A stretch of 64,000 bases of DNA. Source: Actinoallomurus soli. Its GTDB lineage: Bacteria; Actinomycetota; Actinomycetes; Streptosporangiales; Streptosporangiaceae. The translations under genes and the position numbers were made by a program. The stretch covers positions 264,477 to 328,476 of the forward strand of contig NZ_JAMXMV010000009.1 in assembly GCF_024055715.1 (NCBI RefSeq), read 5' to 3'. Below the pieces are notes generated by a model. It did no database searches. It saw only the letters and a program-made list of their open reading frames with translations, and was not told the DNA's origin. Position 1 is the stretch's first letter; every line of letters starts with the position of its first letter. Positions 36,783 to 45,331 of this stretch are shown piece by piece.

Positions 36783-37559
36783 TCAGGTGGTGGCGAACCC
36801 CACCAGGACCCGGGCGAGCATCTCCGTCTCGATCCTGTGCCACGAACCGGGCAGTTCCAGCCCCCAGCCGTTGGGCAACGCGGCCGCGGTCGCACGGGCC
36901 GCCGCACGCAGCCAGTCGCCCGTGCCGTCGCTGTTGAGGATCAGCGCCGGCGTCCGGAGAGCGGCGAGACGCTCGGCCGGAACCTGGAAGTCCCCGCAGA
37001 TCTCCGTGTCGTAAGGGAGGGTGTGGGCGTTCGCCTCGTTCGTCGCCCACAGCGGGCCCTGCCGCCAGTCGGCGATCATCTCGGGCGGGAGGCCCAGGAG
37101 TTCGGCGAGGAAGTACTCCGAGGCCTCACCGCGCTCCCCGCCCGCCAGCAGGCCCCGAAGGTGCTCCATGAAGTCGGCCGGGGGCTTCGGATAACCCTCG
37201 ACCCGGTAATACGGCTCGTGCAGCGCCAGTTTGGTGATCGGTGTGCCGGCCATCGCCGCTTCGAGCGCGAGGTTCGCCCCGATGGATCCGGCGAACACCA
37301 CCGCCTGGCCGCCGGCCTCGTCGATCACCGCTTCGAGGTCCTCGATCTCCCGCTCGACGGCGTAGGCGGGGGAATCACCGCTCTCCCCCCGGCCGCGGCG
37401 GTCGTAGACGTACGTCGTGCAGTGCGGCGCCAGCTCCGGAACCAGGGAGTCGAAGATCGTGTGATCACGGAAAGCGCCGTTGAGGAGCACGATCGGCGGG
37501 CCGTCGCCGGCCTTCTCATAAGCGATCGTCGTGCCGTCGCGCGAAACGACCTTGTTCAT
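36783..37559 (-). CDS. Alpha/beta-hydrolase
   Basis: A 258-residue hydrolase with ATG 37559 behind AGGGGAG. It has the canonical order: oxyanion strand PPIVLLNGAFRDHTIF, YDRRGRGESGD, nucleophile elbow FAGSIGANLA (Ser flanked as AxSxG rather than GxSxG), an acidic residue in NSDGTGDW, and His in GSWHRIETEML. Such proteins are widespread in actinomycetes beside small AraC-type genes, so it may not take part in polyketide tailoring. A 6-bp dyad (37576-37591) overlaps its 5' leader. Confidence 0.85.
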   Translation of the reverse strand: MNKVVSRDGTTIAYEKAGDGPPIVLLNGAFRDHTIFDSLVPELAPHCTTYVYDRRGRGESGDSPAYAVEREIEDLEAVIDEAGGQAVVFAGSIGANLALEAAMAGTPITKLALHEPYYRVEGYPKPPADFMEHLRGLLAGGERGEASEYFLAELLGLPPEMIADWRQGPLWATNEANAHTLPYDTEICGDFQVPAERLAALRTPALILNSDGTGDWLRAAARATAAALPNGWGLELPGSWHRIETEMLARVLVGFATT

Positions 37560-38144
37560 GACGCTCCCCTCACACCGAATGGATGCATTCGCGTCGCCAA
37601 TTTCGAGCATGCCGGTTGACGGCCGGTCGAGAATCGGTAACAACCATCGGAGGGTGGCGAGCGTGTTGACTTCTGCGCAGCGAGTAATCGCGGCACTAAA
37701 AGCCCAACGAACCGAGACATTATCAGCCGAGCCGACTCGACAGCAAGACACGGAAGTCGCCCCCAAGGCGACCCCTTGATCATTAACGCGCGGCCGTTGC
37801 GGCAGAGCGTTTCCGCAGGTGGGGGCACTCATATGCGCAGGTGAGGCCGCTCGACGGGCACGGCGAAACCATCCGGTAAGTGCTCTTGATCACGGCCGGC
37901 TCGGACCCAAGAGCCCGTACACAACCCAAACACGGAAATCAACACGCGATCCAGGTGACAAAACTATGACTTTGCCCGGCAGAGTCCCCGGATTAGTCTC
38001 TTATGCCCCGCCCGAAGTCCTGGATGCGTCGTTAGGCCACCCCTTTTCGCTATGTGACATTCTCACTGGAAATTTGAGCCGCCCTAGAGGCATGCTCAGC
38101 GGGACAGAGATCCGCCTGTTACACGAGGGGTATGAGGAGACGGC
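37560..38144. promoter_or_regulatory. Gene-free divergent region between the hydrolase and SARP genes
   Basis: 585 bases of relatively AT-rich sequence without a credible ORF. It contains CGAATG-N4-CATTCG (37576-37591) in the hydrolase leader, and GAGGAGA before the SARP start. The SARP promoter must lie here; no consensus promoter stands out. Its length suggests control by further regulators. Confidence 0.4.
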
Positions 38145-38942
38145 ATGAACCGGGATCCCAGGCCGCTGAGCATCGGGCTGCTCGGCCCCCTGTCCCTGCG
38201 CCTGAACCAGACGCCGGTGAGGACCAGCGCGCCCAAGCAACGTCAGGTCCTGGCGGTGCTCGCGCTGAATGTGGGCCGGGTCGTCACAGTACCGACGCTC
38301 ATCGAGGAACTCTGGGCAGATTCCCCGCCGCGCAGTTACGCAACGACGTTGCAGACTTACATCTTGCAACTGCGGAACGCGCTCGCTGCCGCGAATTCCG
38401 GCAACCCGGACGCACGGCAGATGCTCAGCACCCGCCACAACGGTTATCTGCTTGAGGAAGACGCATGTCGCACGGACGTCGAAGTGTTCGACCGGCATGT
38501 ACGTGCCGGTCGCGCGGCCGCCGAGGAGGGTGATCATCGCCTCGCGTCCGAGGAGTTCAATCGCGCACTGCAGCTGTGGCGCGGCCCTGCTCTGGTGGAC
38601 GTACGCATGGGTCGTGTCCTGGAGATCGAGGCGGCGTCGCTGGAGGAGTGCCGGCTCGGCGCGCTCGAGCGGCGCATCGAAGCCGATCTGGCCCTGGGCC
38701 GGCACGCCGACCTGCTCGGCGAGCTGACGCTCGTCACGGCCAGGAACCCGATGAACGAGAACCTCTGCGCGTTCTTGATGACCGCTCTGTACCGCGCGGG
38801 GCACGTGGGGCGCTCGCTGCAGGCCTTCCACCGCCTCCGCTCCGTCCTGAACCGCGAGCTGGGCGTCGAGCCCTGCGCGAGACTGCAGCGCCTGCAGGCG
38901 GCCATCCTGTCGGGGGATCCCGCGCTGGTGCTCCAGGGCTGA
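38145..38942 (+). CDS. SARP-family pathway activator
   Basis: A 265-residue Streptomyces antibiotic regulatory protein (ActII-ORF4/RedD class). Residues about 1-100 form the OmpR-like winged helix (LSIGLLGPLSLRLNQTPVRT, PKQRQVLAVLALNVGRVVTV, LIEELWADSPPRSYATTLQTYILQLRNAL). Residues about 105-258 form the bacterial transcriptional activation domain (helical, ending ELGVEPCARLQRLQAAIL). SARPs bind direct heptamer repeats upstream of -35 boxes and usually switch on the minimal PKS operon. It has its own long upstream region. Confidence 0.95.
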   Translation: MNRDPRPLSIGLLGPLSLRLNQTPVRTSAPKQRQVLAVLALNVGRVVTVPTLIEELWADSPPRSYATTLQTYILQLRNALAAANSGNPDARQMLSTRHNGYLLEEDACRTDVEVFDRHVRAGRAAAEEGDHRLASEEFNRALQLWRGPALVDVRMGRVLEIEAASLEECRLGALERRIEADLALGRHADLLGELTLVTARNPMNENLCAFLMTALYRAGHVGRSLQAFHRLRSVLNRELGVEPCARLQRLQAAILSGDPALVLQG

Positions 38943-39237
38943 CGTGATCAGGGCCGGGCGCCGAGCCCGGCCGGACGGGCCCACGGACCTCCCGTCGCCA
39001 CGGCGTCGACCGAGATCGACGAACGGCGGGAACTCCGTGGGCCTTCTGCCGTCCGCGGCCCGGACGCGCTCTGAGCCGGATCGCCCGAGCGCCGGCCTGT
39101 CACCGGAGAACGCGCGAGCGGCGCGCCGCGCCGCCTGAGCCGGATCGAACCGGTGGATCAGGCGGCACCGCGCGCCGCTGCGAATGGAGCACCCGGGCGG
39201 AGCCGCGAATGGGGCACCCGGGCGGAGTCGTACGCCG
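38943..39237. other. Intergenic region with hairpin and tandem repeat
   Basis: 295 bases between the SARP stop and the GNAT stop. It contains a possible convergent terminator (GCCGCCTGA at 39130-39138 pairing with TCAGGCGGC at 39158-39166) and a two-copy 25-bp tandem repeat (39181-39230). No gene is supported. Confidence 0.5.
39181..39230. repeat. Two-copy 25-bp tandem repeat
   Basis: Two adjacent 25-base units starting CGAATGG and sharing GCACCCGGGCGGAG, with two mismatches. It lies just before the GNAT stop codon, outside any supported gene. Confidence 0.6.
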
Positions 39238-39639
39238 CTAAGGGTTCAGCACCCACGCGGAGTGGTGCTGGGTGAAGCCGATGTGCGGGTAGTAGTCCGT
39301 CGCCGCGGGTGCCGACAGCAGCACGATCTTGGCCTGCGGCGCCTCTTTACGGGTCGCGTCGATGAGGGCTCTTCCGATGCCGGACCGCTGGTGCTCACGG
39401 GCGACCGCTATGTCGGAGAGATACGTCACATAAGAGAAGTCCGAGACGCTCCGCGCGATGCCCACGAGCTCGCCATCGACGCGGCAGGTCACGACCAGGT
39501 TGGCGGTCCGCACCATCGCCGCCATGCGTTCGGTGTCCGCGATCGGCCGGCGTTCGCCCAGCCCCGATGACCGGTAGACCTCGAGCACGTCGTTCAGGTC
39601 CAGGTCGGCGCCGTTCTCGCGCTTAATGTCCCAGGTCAC
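39238..39639 (-). CDS. GNAT-family N-acetyltransferase (hydrazine-cassette type)
   Basis: A 133-residue GNAT enzyme, acetyl-CoA dependent. The acetyl-CoA loop is VAREHQRSGIGRALI, and the C-terminus has YYPHIGF. GTG 39639 overlaps the lyase gene by 17 bases; an upstream ATG (39672) would add 11 residues. In fosfazinomycin and kinamycin pathways an acetyltransferase (FzmR type) acetylates hydrazinosuccinate before the lyase step. Here the GNAT is coupled to exactly such a lyase gene, so the same role is inferred. Generic acetylation cannot be excluded on sequence alone. Confidence 0.85.
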   Translation of the reverse strand: MTWDIKRENGADLDLNDVLEVYRSSGLGERRPIADTERMAAMVRTANLVVTCRVDGELVGIARSVSDFSYVTYLSDIAVAREHQRSGIGRALIDATRKEAPQAKIVLLSAPAATDYYPHIGFTQHHSAWVLNP

Positions 39640-40909
39640 GCAGGGCTTCCAATCGCTCGAAGATGACGTCATGGTGCGTGAGGAAACGCTCCGGCCGCAG
39701 CGGGCCGACGTCGATTCCCTCGGCCCGGAGAAGAGTACCGAGATCCCCGTCGCCGGATATCGCGCCGTTCGCGGCGGCCTGGATCGCCCGGTAGGCCCGT
39801 TCGCGCTCCGTACCGCCCTCCAGGAGGTCGGCCAGCACCGCCGAGCTGTACGCCAGGCCGTTGGTCTGGTCGATCGCGGCGCGCATCCGTTCCGGGAAGA
39901 CCTCGAGCCCCGCCACCAGGTCCGCGGCCGCGGTCGTCTGGTAGTGCGCGACGATCAGCGCGTCCGCCATGGCGACCCGCTCGACGGACGAGTGGGACAG
40001 GTCCCGCTCGTGCCAGAGCGCCACGTTCTCCAGCATCGTTCCCGCGTACCCGCGCAGCAGCCGGGCCAGCCCGCAGAGGCGCTCGCTGGTCGTCGGGTTG
40101 CGCTTGTGCGGCATGGCGCTCGACCCCTGGTAGGCGGCCGTCCGGCTCTCCTCCACCTCGCGCACCTCACTGCGCGACAACAGCCGCACCTCGGTGGCGA
40201 TCTGCTCGATGCAGGCGCCGAGCGTCGCCACCGCCTGCAGGAGCTGGGCGTGCCGGTCGCGGGCCACGACCTGGCTCGGCGCGGGCTCGACACCGAGGCC
40301 GAGTTCGGCGCACACGTACTTCTCGACGAAGGGGTCGATCAGCGCGTACGTCCCGACGGAGCCGGAGATCGTGCCCACCGCGACCTCCGCGCGGGCGGTC
40401 TCCAGCCGGCGTACGGAGCGGTCGATCGCGAAGGCGAACCCGGCGAGCTTGTGGCCGAACGTCGTGGGCTCCGCGTGCATCCCGTGCGTACGCCCGATGC
40501 AGACCGTGTCCCAGTGCTTCACGGCCTTGTCCACCAGCACGCCGCGAAGCCGGGCCGCCGCCTGGAGCAGGAGGTCGCAGGCACGGGCGAGGGTGTGCCC
40601 CAGGGCCGTGTCGACCAGGTCATAGCTCGTCATGCCGAGGTGCACCCACCGCGCGGAGTCGTCGGGGATGCCCTCGCAGAAGGCGGCCAGGAAGGAGAGG
40701 ATCTCGTGGTCGCGCTCGCGCTCGTGCTCGGCCACCCGTGCCGCGGACGGCGCCGGGGCGCGCCGGATGTCGGCCAGCGCGCTCTCGGGGACCCGGCCGA
40801 GCAGCGCCTGCGCCTGAGACGCCAGAACCTCCACCTTGGCCCAGGTGGCATAGCGGGCCTGATCAGACCAGAGCTCCACCATTTCGGGCAGTGAATAACG
40901 GGAAATCAT
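39623..40909 (-). CDS. Adenylosuccinate-lyase-family enzyme (hydrazine-cassette type)
   Basis: A 428-residue member of the fumarase/aspartase superfamily that eliminates fumarate from an N-succinyl compound. ATG 40909 follows GAAGGGACT. Conserved regions are VHLGMTSYDLVDTALG, CIGRTHGMHAEPTTFGHK and the mobile-loop signature GSSAMPHKRNP containing the catalytic Ser. A housekeeping PurB would not normally sit in a polyketide cluster. The known counterpart is FzmQ of fosfazinomycin and its kinamycin homologue, which release acetylhydrazine from N-acetylhydrazinosuccinate. It is divergent from the amidase gene across a StrR-type operator. Confidence 0.92.
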   Translation of the reverse strand: MISRYSLPEMVELWSDQARYATWAKVEVLASQAQALLGRVPESALADIRRAPAPSAARVAEHERERDHEILSFLAAFCEGIPDDSARWVHLGMTSYDLVDTALGHTLARACDLLLQAAARLRGVLVDKAVKHWDTVCIGRTHGMHAEPTTFGHKLAGFAFAIDRSVRRLETARAEVAVGTISGSVGTYALIDPFVEKYVCAELGLGVEPAPSQVVARDRHAQLLQAVATLGACIEQIATEVRLLSRSEVREVEESRTAAYQGSSAMPHKRNPTTSERLCGLARLLRGYAGTMLENVALWHERDLSHSSVERVAMADALIVAHYQTTAAADLVAGLEVFPERMRAAIDQTNGLAYSSAVLADLLEGGTERERAYRAIQAAANGAISGDGDLGTLLRAEGIDVGPLRPERFLTHHDVIFERLEALRDLGH

Positions 40910-41159
40910 GATCGCAGTCCCTTCAAAATCATAACTGCCGAGCGCAGGATACAAATGCGGGCGGCGAGGTGTATAGCAGGCCTCCGCCGGAACGCCCCCG
41001 ACTTCTCCGTGCGTGCTGTCGTTCGACTGCCGATTCTCCCCAGTTGAACGCCCTGAGCCCGACGACTTCCGGATTTACTTATCCGAGCTTGCCGCACCCG
41101 GCGCGTTTCTCCGCGTTCGCGACTTGCACCGCATTCCACCGGCGTCATGTAGTTGGGCT
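40910..41159. promoter_or_regulatory. Divergent promoter region of the nitrogen cassette
   Basis: 250 bases separating the lyase/GNAT operon (minus) from the amidase operon (plus). It contains the full StrR-type operator at 41021-41049, placed to control both directions. Confidence 0.6.
41021..41049. promoter_or_regulatory. StrR-type operator
   Basis: GTTCGACTG-N11-CAGTTGAAC. This fits the published StrR binding consensus (GTTCGACTG-N11-CAGTCGAAC) at 17 of 18 half-site positions with exact spacing. The cluster encodes a StrR/NovG-type regulator at 61177-62280. Confidence 0.8.
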
Positions 41160-42575
41160 GTGTCAGTCTTCACCGCCACGGTAAATAAGCAGCCGATCTG
41201 CCGCAGCATTCACGAGACGCGGCAGGCGTTCCTCCAAGGTCGTTCCACGGTCGCCGAGCACGTGCGATCCGTGCTCACCGCCATCCGCGAGACCGACGCG
41301 GGGCTCGGCGCCTATGTCGCGGTCGCGGACGATCGCGCGCTGCGGGAGGCGGAGGCGGCCGACCGGCTCATCGCCGGCCTCGGCGCGGCCGCCTTCCGCG
41401 ACCGGCCGCTCCTCGGGGTCACGCTCTCGGTGAAGGACCTCATCCAGACGCGGGACCTCCCCACCAGGAGAGGGTCGCTTCTGCCGCACCGCCGCGCCGC
41501 CGCGGACGCGCCCGCCGTGGCGCGCCTCCGGGCGGCGGGTGCGATCGTCGTGGGGAAGACGGCGACGTCGGAGCACGGGTGGAGCGCGAGCACCGTCAGC
41601 AGGGTCGCCGGCCCGACCCGTAATCCCTGGGCGCGCGACCGGTCCGCCGGAGGCTCGAGCGGCGGCTCCGCCGCCGCCGTGGCGGCGGGACTGTGCACGG
41701 CGTCGCTCGGCACCGACGGAGCGGGATCCATCCGCATCCCCGCGGCGTTCTGCGGCGTGGTCGGGTTCAAGCCGTCCTTCGGCCGGATCCCGTACGTGCC
41801 GCCCTGCGCCGAGCGGCTCTCGCACGTCGGGCCGCTCGCGCGGAGCGTGGCCGACGTCGCCGAACTCACGTCCGTGCTGACCGGGCCGGACCCCCGCGAC
41901 CCGGACTCGCTGACCGGGCCGCCCGCAGCCGGGACGCGGCCCGCCCCGCTGCGGATCGGCTGGATCGAGTTCCCGCGGACGTCCGACGAGGTGCGCGGGG
42001 TGACCGAGGACGTCCTGCCGGCGCTGACCGGGCTGGGGCACCGCGTCGACCGCGTCGACGTCCCCTTCCCCGACCCGTACGCCGCCCTGGTGGACGTCCT
42101 CGCGGCGACCGAGGCGAGCGGCACGGCGCCCGAGGACGAAGAGTGGTGCGACGAGGGCAGGCTCGCGGTCGTACGGTACGGGCGCTCCCTGAGCGGCGCC
42201 GCGGTCATGCGCGCCGAGGAGACGCGGCTCGCGCTGCGGGCCACGCTGGCCGCGGTGATGGAGGACTACGACCTCCTGGCGATGGCGACCGTTCCGGCCG
42301 AGCCGTTCGCCGCCGGCGCGATCGCCCCGCCCTGGGCCGCCGACCCGGAGGACCTGCTCTGGCTCGCGTGGTCGCCCGCCACCTATCCGTTCAACATCAC
42401 CGGCCAGCCGGCCCTGTCCCTTCCCGCCGGTTTCACCTCCGACGGGCTCCCGGCCGGGCTGCAGCTCGTCGGCCGGGTCGGCGATGACGACCTGGTCCTC
42501 TCGGCCGCCGGACGCATCGAGGCGGAACTGGCTCTCACGATGGTGCCTCCCGCCGGGCACCCGAAAGGGGAATGA
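41160..42575 (+). CDS. Amidase-signature-family enzyme (hydrazine-cassette type)
   Basis: A 471-residue amidase if started at GTG 41160. An earlier in-frame ATG (41013) lies within the operator region and would add 49 poorly structured residues; no strong ribosome site marks either. The Ser-cisSer-Lys triad is visible: Lys in LGVTLSVKDLIQT, cis-Ser in GGSSGGSAAAVA, nucleophile Ser in GTDGAGSIRIPAAF. FzmO-type amidases remove the acetyl group from glutamyl-acetylhydrazide in the fosfazinomycin/kinamycin route, and the same step is inferred here. The gene overlaps the glutamine-synthetase-like gene by 4 bp. Confidence 0.9.
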   Translation: MSVFTATVNKQPICRSIHETRQAFLQGRSTVAEHVRSVLTAIRETDAGLGAYVAVADDRALREAEAADRLIAGLGAAAFRDRPLLGVTLSVKDLIQTRDLPTRRGSLLPHRRAAADAPAVARLRAAGAIVVGKTATSEHGWSASTVSRVAGPTRNPWARDRSAGGSSGGSAAAVAAGLCTASLGTDGAGSIRIPAAFCGVVGFKPSFGRIPYVPPCAERLSHVGPLARSVADVAELTSVLTGPDPRDPDSLTGPPAAGTRPAPLRIGWIEFPRTSDEVRGVTEDVLPALTGLGHRVDRVDVPFPDPYAALVDVLAATEASGTAPEDEEWCDEGRLAVVRYGRSLSGAAVMRAEETRLALRATLAAVMEDYDLLAMATVPAEPFAAGAIAPPWAADPEDLLWLAWSPATYPFNITGQPALSLPAGFTSDGLPAGLQLVGRVGDDDLVLSAAGRIEAELALTMVPPAGHPKGE

Positions 42576-44074
42576 ACATGATCTCCAGGCCATGGTCCCG
42601 GTACGGCGACGAGAGCGGCGTCGGGCGCCCCTCGTTCGTGGCCGAGTTCGGGCTCTGGGACGACCGGCAGACCGCCGCGGCCGAGCAGGTCGAGGTGGAG
42701 CTGGACGAGGTCGATCTCGTACGGGTCGTGTTCTGCGACCCGCACGGACTGGCCCGCTCCAAGACGGTGCCCGCGAACGTCTTCCGCACGGTGCTGCGCA
42801 ACGGCATGGACTTCAGCGCCGGGCCGTTCCTCTTCGACACCGGCCACGCCGTCGCCGTCGACTTCCTCGCCGACTCCGGCGTGGGGGTCGGCGAGCTGCT
42901 CGGCGCGGGCGACTTCGTGCTCGTCCCGGATCCGCGCACCTTCCAGGTGCTCCCCGGGACCGAGCCGAGGACCGCGTGGGTGCTCGGGAACGAGTACCTG
43001 CGCGACGGCTCGCCGCACCCGCTCGCCTCCCGTGACGTCCTGCGGCGTGTCTGCGCCGAGTACGCCAGGCGCGACCTGGCCCCGGTCATCGGCCTCGAGG
43101 TCGAGTGGTACCTCACGCGCCTGATGGGCGGGCCGCCCGGCAACGCGGGGAACGGTTTCGGCCTGCAGGGACCCGCCCCGGCGGTCGAGGCGATGAATCC
43201 CGGCTACCAGTTCAACCTCGACGCCTACTACGACTCGGTGGCCGAGGTCGCCGACCCGCTGGCCGGGATGCTCATGGCGCTCGGCCTGCCGTTGCGCACG
43301 CTCGAGCACGAGTCCGGTCCCGGGCAGCTCGAGACGACCTTCGGCCCGATGCTGGCCCTGGACGCGGCGGACGCGATGCTGCTGTTCCGTACCCAGGTCA
43401 AGCGGTTCTGCAGGCGCCGCGGCTTCCACGCGTCCTTCATGACACTGCCGCGCCTGGACGGTTTCGACCCCAGCGGCTGGCACCTGCACCAGTCCGTCAC
43501 GAGCACGAAGACGAACGCCAACGTGTTCGCGCCGGACGGCGGCGCGCAGGACACCATCTCCTCCGAGGGAGAGGCCTATGTCGAGGGCCTGCTGTCCCGC
43601 GCGCGGGAGTTCTGCCTGCTGTCCGTTCCGACCGTGAACGGCTACCGGCGGATGGATCCGCGGTTCACGCTGTCCCCCACGTCGGTCGACTGGCGCTTCG
43701 AGGACCGCAGCGCCATGGTCCGGGTGCTCAGCGGTGACAGCTCCACGCACGTCGAGAACCGGATCGGCGAACCGTGCGCGAACCCCTACCTGGCCATCGC
43801 CTCCCAGCTCTACGCGGGCCTGGAGGGACTGACCGCCGGCACGCCGGCGAACCGCGCCGCGTATCCGGCGCTGCCGAACTCGCTGCCCGAGGCGCTGGAC
43901 GCCTTCCGGGAGAGCGGCCGCGCCGAGGAACTGCTCGGAACACCACTGAAGACCTGCCTGACGAAGCTGAAGGAGAGCGAGGCGTCGCGGTTCGGCGAAT
44001 GGTGCGCAGCCCAGCAGCCGCCCGCGGACGAGGTGACCGAGTGGGAGCACCGCGAGTACTTCGGTGTCTTCTGA
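42572..44074 (+). CDS. Glutamine-synthetase-like ligase (hydrazine-cassette type)
   Basis: A 500-residue glutamine-synthetase-fold ligase. Features are FCDPHGLARSKTVP near the beta-grasp domain, metal-binding EVEWYL, the ATP/metal His in SGWHLHQSV, and a C-terminal metal segment HVENRIGEPCANPYLAIASQLYAG. GS-like enzymes in secondary clusters make gamma-glutamyl amides. In fosfazinomycin and kinamycin biosynthesis the homologue (FzmN type) joins acetylhydrazine to glutamate, giving the gamma-glutamylhydrazide used as nitrogen carrier. Its overlap with the amidase supports that pathway here. Confidence 0.92.
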   Translation: MNMISRPWSRYGDESGVGRPSFVAEFGLWDDRQTAAAEQVEVELDEVDLVRVVFCDPHGLARSKTVPANVFRTVLRNGMDFSAGPFLFDTGHAVAVDFLADSGVGVGELLGAGDFVLVPDPRTFQVLPGTEPRTAWVLGNEYLRDGSPHPLASRDVLRRVCAEYARRDLAPVIGLEVEWYLTRLMGGPPGNAGNGFGLQGPAPAVEAMNPGYQFNLDAYYDSVAEVADPLAGMLMALGLPLRTLEHESGPGQLETTFGPMLALDAADAMLLFRTQVKRFCRRRGFHASFMTLPRLDGFDPSGWHLHQSVTSTKTNANVFAPDGGAQDTISSEGEAYVEGLLSRAREFCLLSVPTVNGYRRMDPRFTLSPTSVDWRFEDRSAMVRVLSGDSSTHVENRIGEPCANPYLAIASQLYAGLEGLTAGTPANRAAYPALPNSLPEALDAFRESGRAEELLGTPLKTCLTKLKESEASRFGEWCAAQQPPADEVTEWEHREYFGVF

Positions 44075-44117
44075 CCGCAGACGAATCCCTGTTACCTGAA
44101 TTGAAGGAGAGAAAGTC

Positions 44118-44912
44118 ATGTCACGGTACGAATGGGGAGAGACGAACCCCGCCATCGAAAGGCTCAAGGAGTCCATCGAGCCCGCCCGTCAGAAGGTGAT
44201 CGGTCATCCGCTGTATCACCAGTTGAACACGATGGACGCGGTGGTCACCTTCATGGAGCACCACGTGTTCGCGGTATGGGACTTCATGTCGCTGCTGAAG
44301 TCCCTGCAGCGCAGTCTGACCTGTGTCGAGGTGCCCTGGGTGCCGTCCGGGCCGACCGGCAGCCGCAGGCTCATCAACGACATCGTCCTCGTCGAGGAGA
44401 GCGACGAGCTCGGGCAGGGCTTCATCAGCCACTTCGAGCTGTACGTGGAGGGCATGCGGCAGGCGGGCGCCGACACGACCCGCGTCGACGCCTTCCTCGG
44501 CCTGCTGCGCGCCGGCCGGCCGGTCCTCTCGGCGATCACGGAGGCGGACGCGCCGAAGCCGGCCGCCGAGTTCGTGGCCAGGACGTGGGACTTCATCGAG
44601 AACGCTCCGGTGCACTGTCAGGCCGCGGCGTTCGCGTTCGGGCGCGAGGACCTCATCCCGGACATGTTCGACCAGGTCGCCGCGCTGAACGCGGAGTTCG
44701 GCGCGCTGTCGACGTTCGTCGACTACCTCAGGCGGCACATCCAGGTGGACAGCGAAGAGCACACGCCGATGGCGATGCAGATGCTCGCCGACCTGTGCGG
44801 CGACGACGACGGCGCATGGGCGCAGTGCGAGGAGACCGTCAACCTCGCGCTCGCGGCCAGGACGAGCCTGTGGGACGGCATTCTCGGCAGGATCCTCGAG
44901 CGCTCCCGCTGA
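44118..44912 (+). CDS. DUF3050, heme-oxygenase-like fold protein, possible diiron N-oxygenase
   Basis: A 264-residue all-helical protein of the DUF3050 group. Family blocks are [20 protein letters not shown] (45-64), ISHFELY (103-109), [12 protein letters not shown] (166-177) and [17 protein letters not shown] (203-219). E47/H48, E107, H166, H207, D211 and H215 are good metal-ligand candidates for a heme-oxygenase-like diiron oxidase (the class of BesC and the SznF central domain). Such enzymes oxidise amines or C-C bonds. AAGGAG precedes the ATG, 43 bases after the GS-like gene. It could make the oxidised nitrogen needed for N-N bond formation; that role is inferred only. Confidence 0.82.
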   Translation: MSRYEWGETNPAIERLKESIEPARQKVIGHPLYHQLNTMDAVVTFMEHHVFAVWDFMSLLKSLQRSLTCVEVPWVPSGPTGSRRLINDIVLVEESDELGQGFISHFELYVEGMRQAGADTTRVDAFLGLLRAGRPVLSAITEADAPKPAAEFVARTWDFIENAPVHCQAAAFAFGREDLIPDMFDQVAALNAEFGALSTFVDYLRRHIQVDSEEHTPMAMQMLADLCGDDDGAWAQCEETVNLALAARTSLWDGILGRILERSR

Positions 44913-44930
44913 TCGGACCCGATCTCCCAT

Positions 44931-44962
44931 CCCCCGGGCCCGCACCCCCACGGGCCCGGGGG
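44931..44962 (+). terminator. Intra-operon hairpin
   Basis: A perfect 12-bp GC stem (CCCCCGGGCCCG / CGGGCCCGGGGG) with an 8-base loop, 19 bases after the DUF3050 stop and 31 before the ferredoxin ATG. It may end the transcript or reduce read-through into the ferredoxin and 645-aa genes. Confidence 0.65.
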
Positions 44963-44992
44963 CGTCGCCAGAAACCAAGGTGAGGACACGAC

Positions 44993-45331
44993 ATGCCGTG
45001 GGCGAAGGAAACCCCTCCCGCAGCGAACACCGGGCGCGCGGAGCGGATCGCGCACCGATCCCGGAACGAGAACTGGAAGAAGCCGCCGCGTCGCATCGAG
45101 GCGTCGGAATGCATCACGTGCGACACGTGCCTGCGTAACTGCCCTCCTGAATTCGGGGCGATATTCGATCGCGGACTGGACGTCGTCATCATTCCTGAAC
45201 TGTGCTCCGGCTGCCCGGTGTGCGTGATGGTCTGTCCCGTCGACTGCATTTATGTGGATGAGCAATGGACCCCGACCGAGGCCCAGATGTGGGACCACAT
45301 CGAGCTGACAGCCGAAGGAGAGTCGCGATGA
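44993..45331 (+). CDS. Ferredoxin with two 4Fe-4S motifs
   Basis: A 112-residue ferredoxin with a basic N-terminal extension of about 40 residues. The two cluster motifs are CITCDTCLRNCP and CSGCPVCVMVCPVDC; the proline after the last Cys of each set and the CxxCxxCxxxC spacing are classical. It overlaps the 645-aa gene by 4 bp (ATGA), so the two proteins probably act together, with the ferredoxin supplying electrons for a reductive step. I recall a ferredoxin-like gene among the kinamycin diazo genes; that mapping is from memory. Confidence 0.92.
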   Translation: MPWAKETPPAANTGRAERIAHRSRNENWKKPPRRIEASECITCDTCLRNCPPEFGAIFDRGLDVVIIPELCSGCPVCVMVCPVDCIYVDEQWTPTEAQMWDHIELTAEGESR

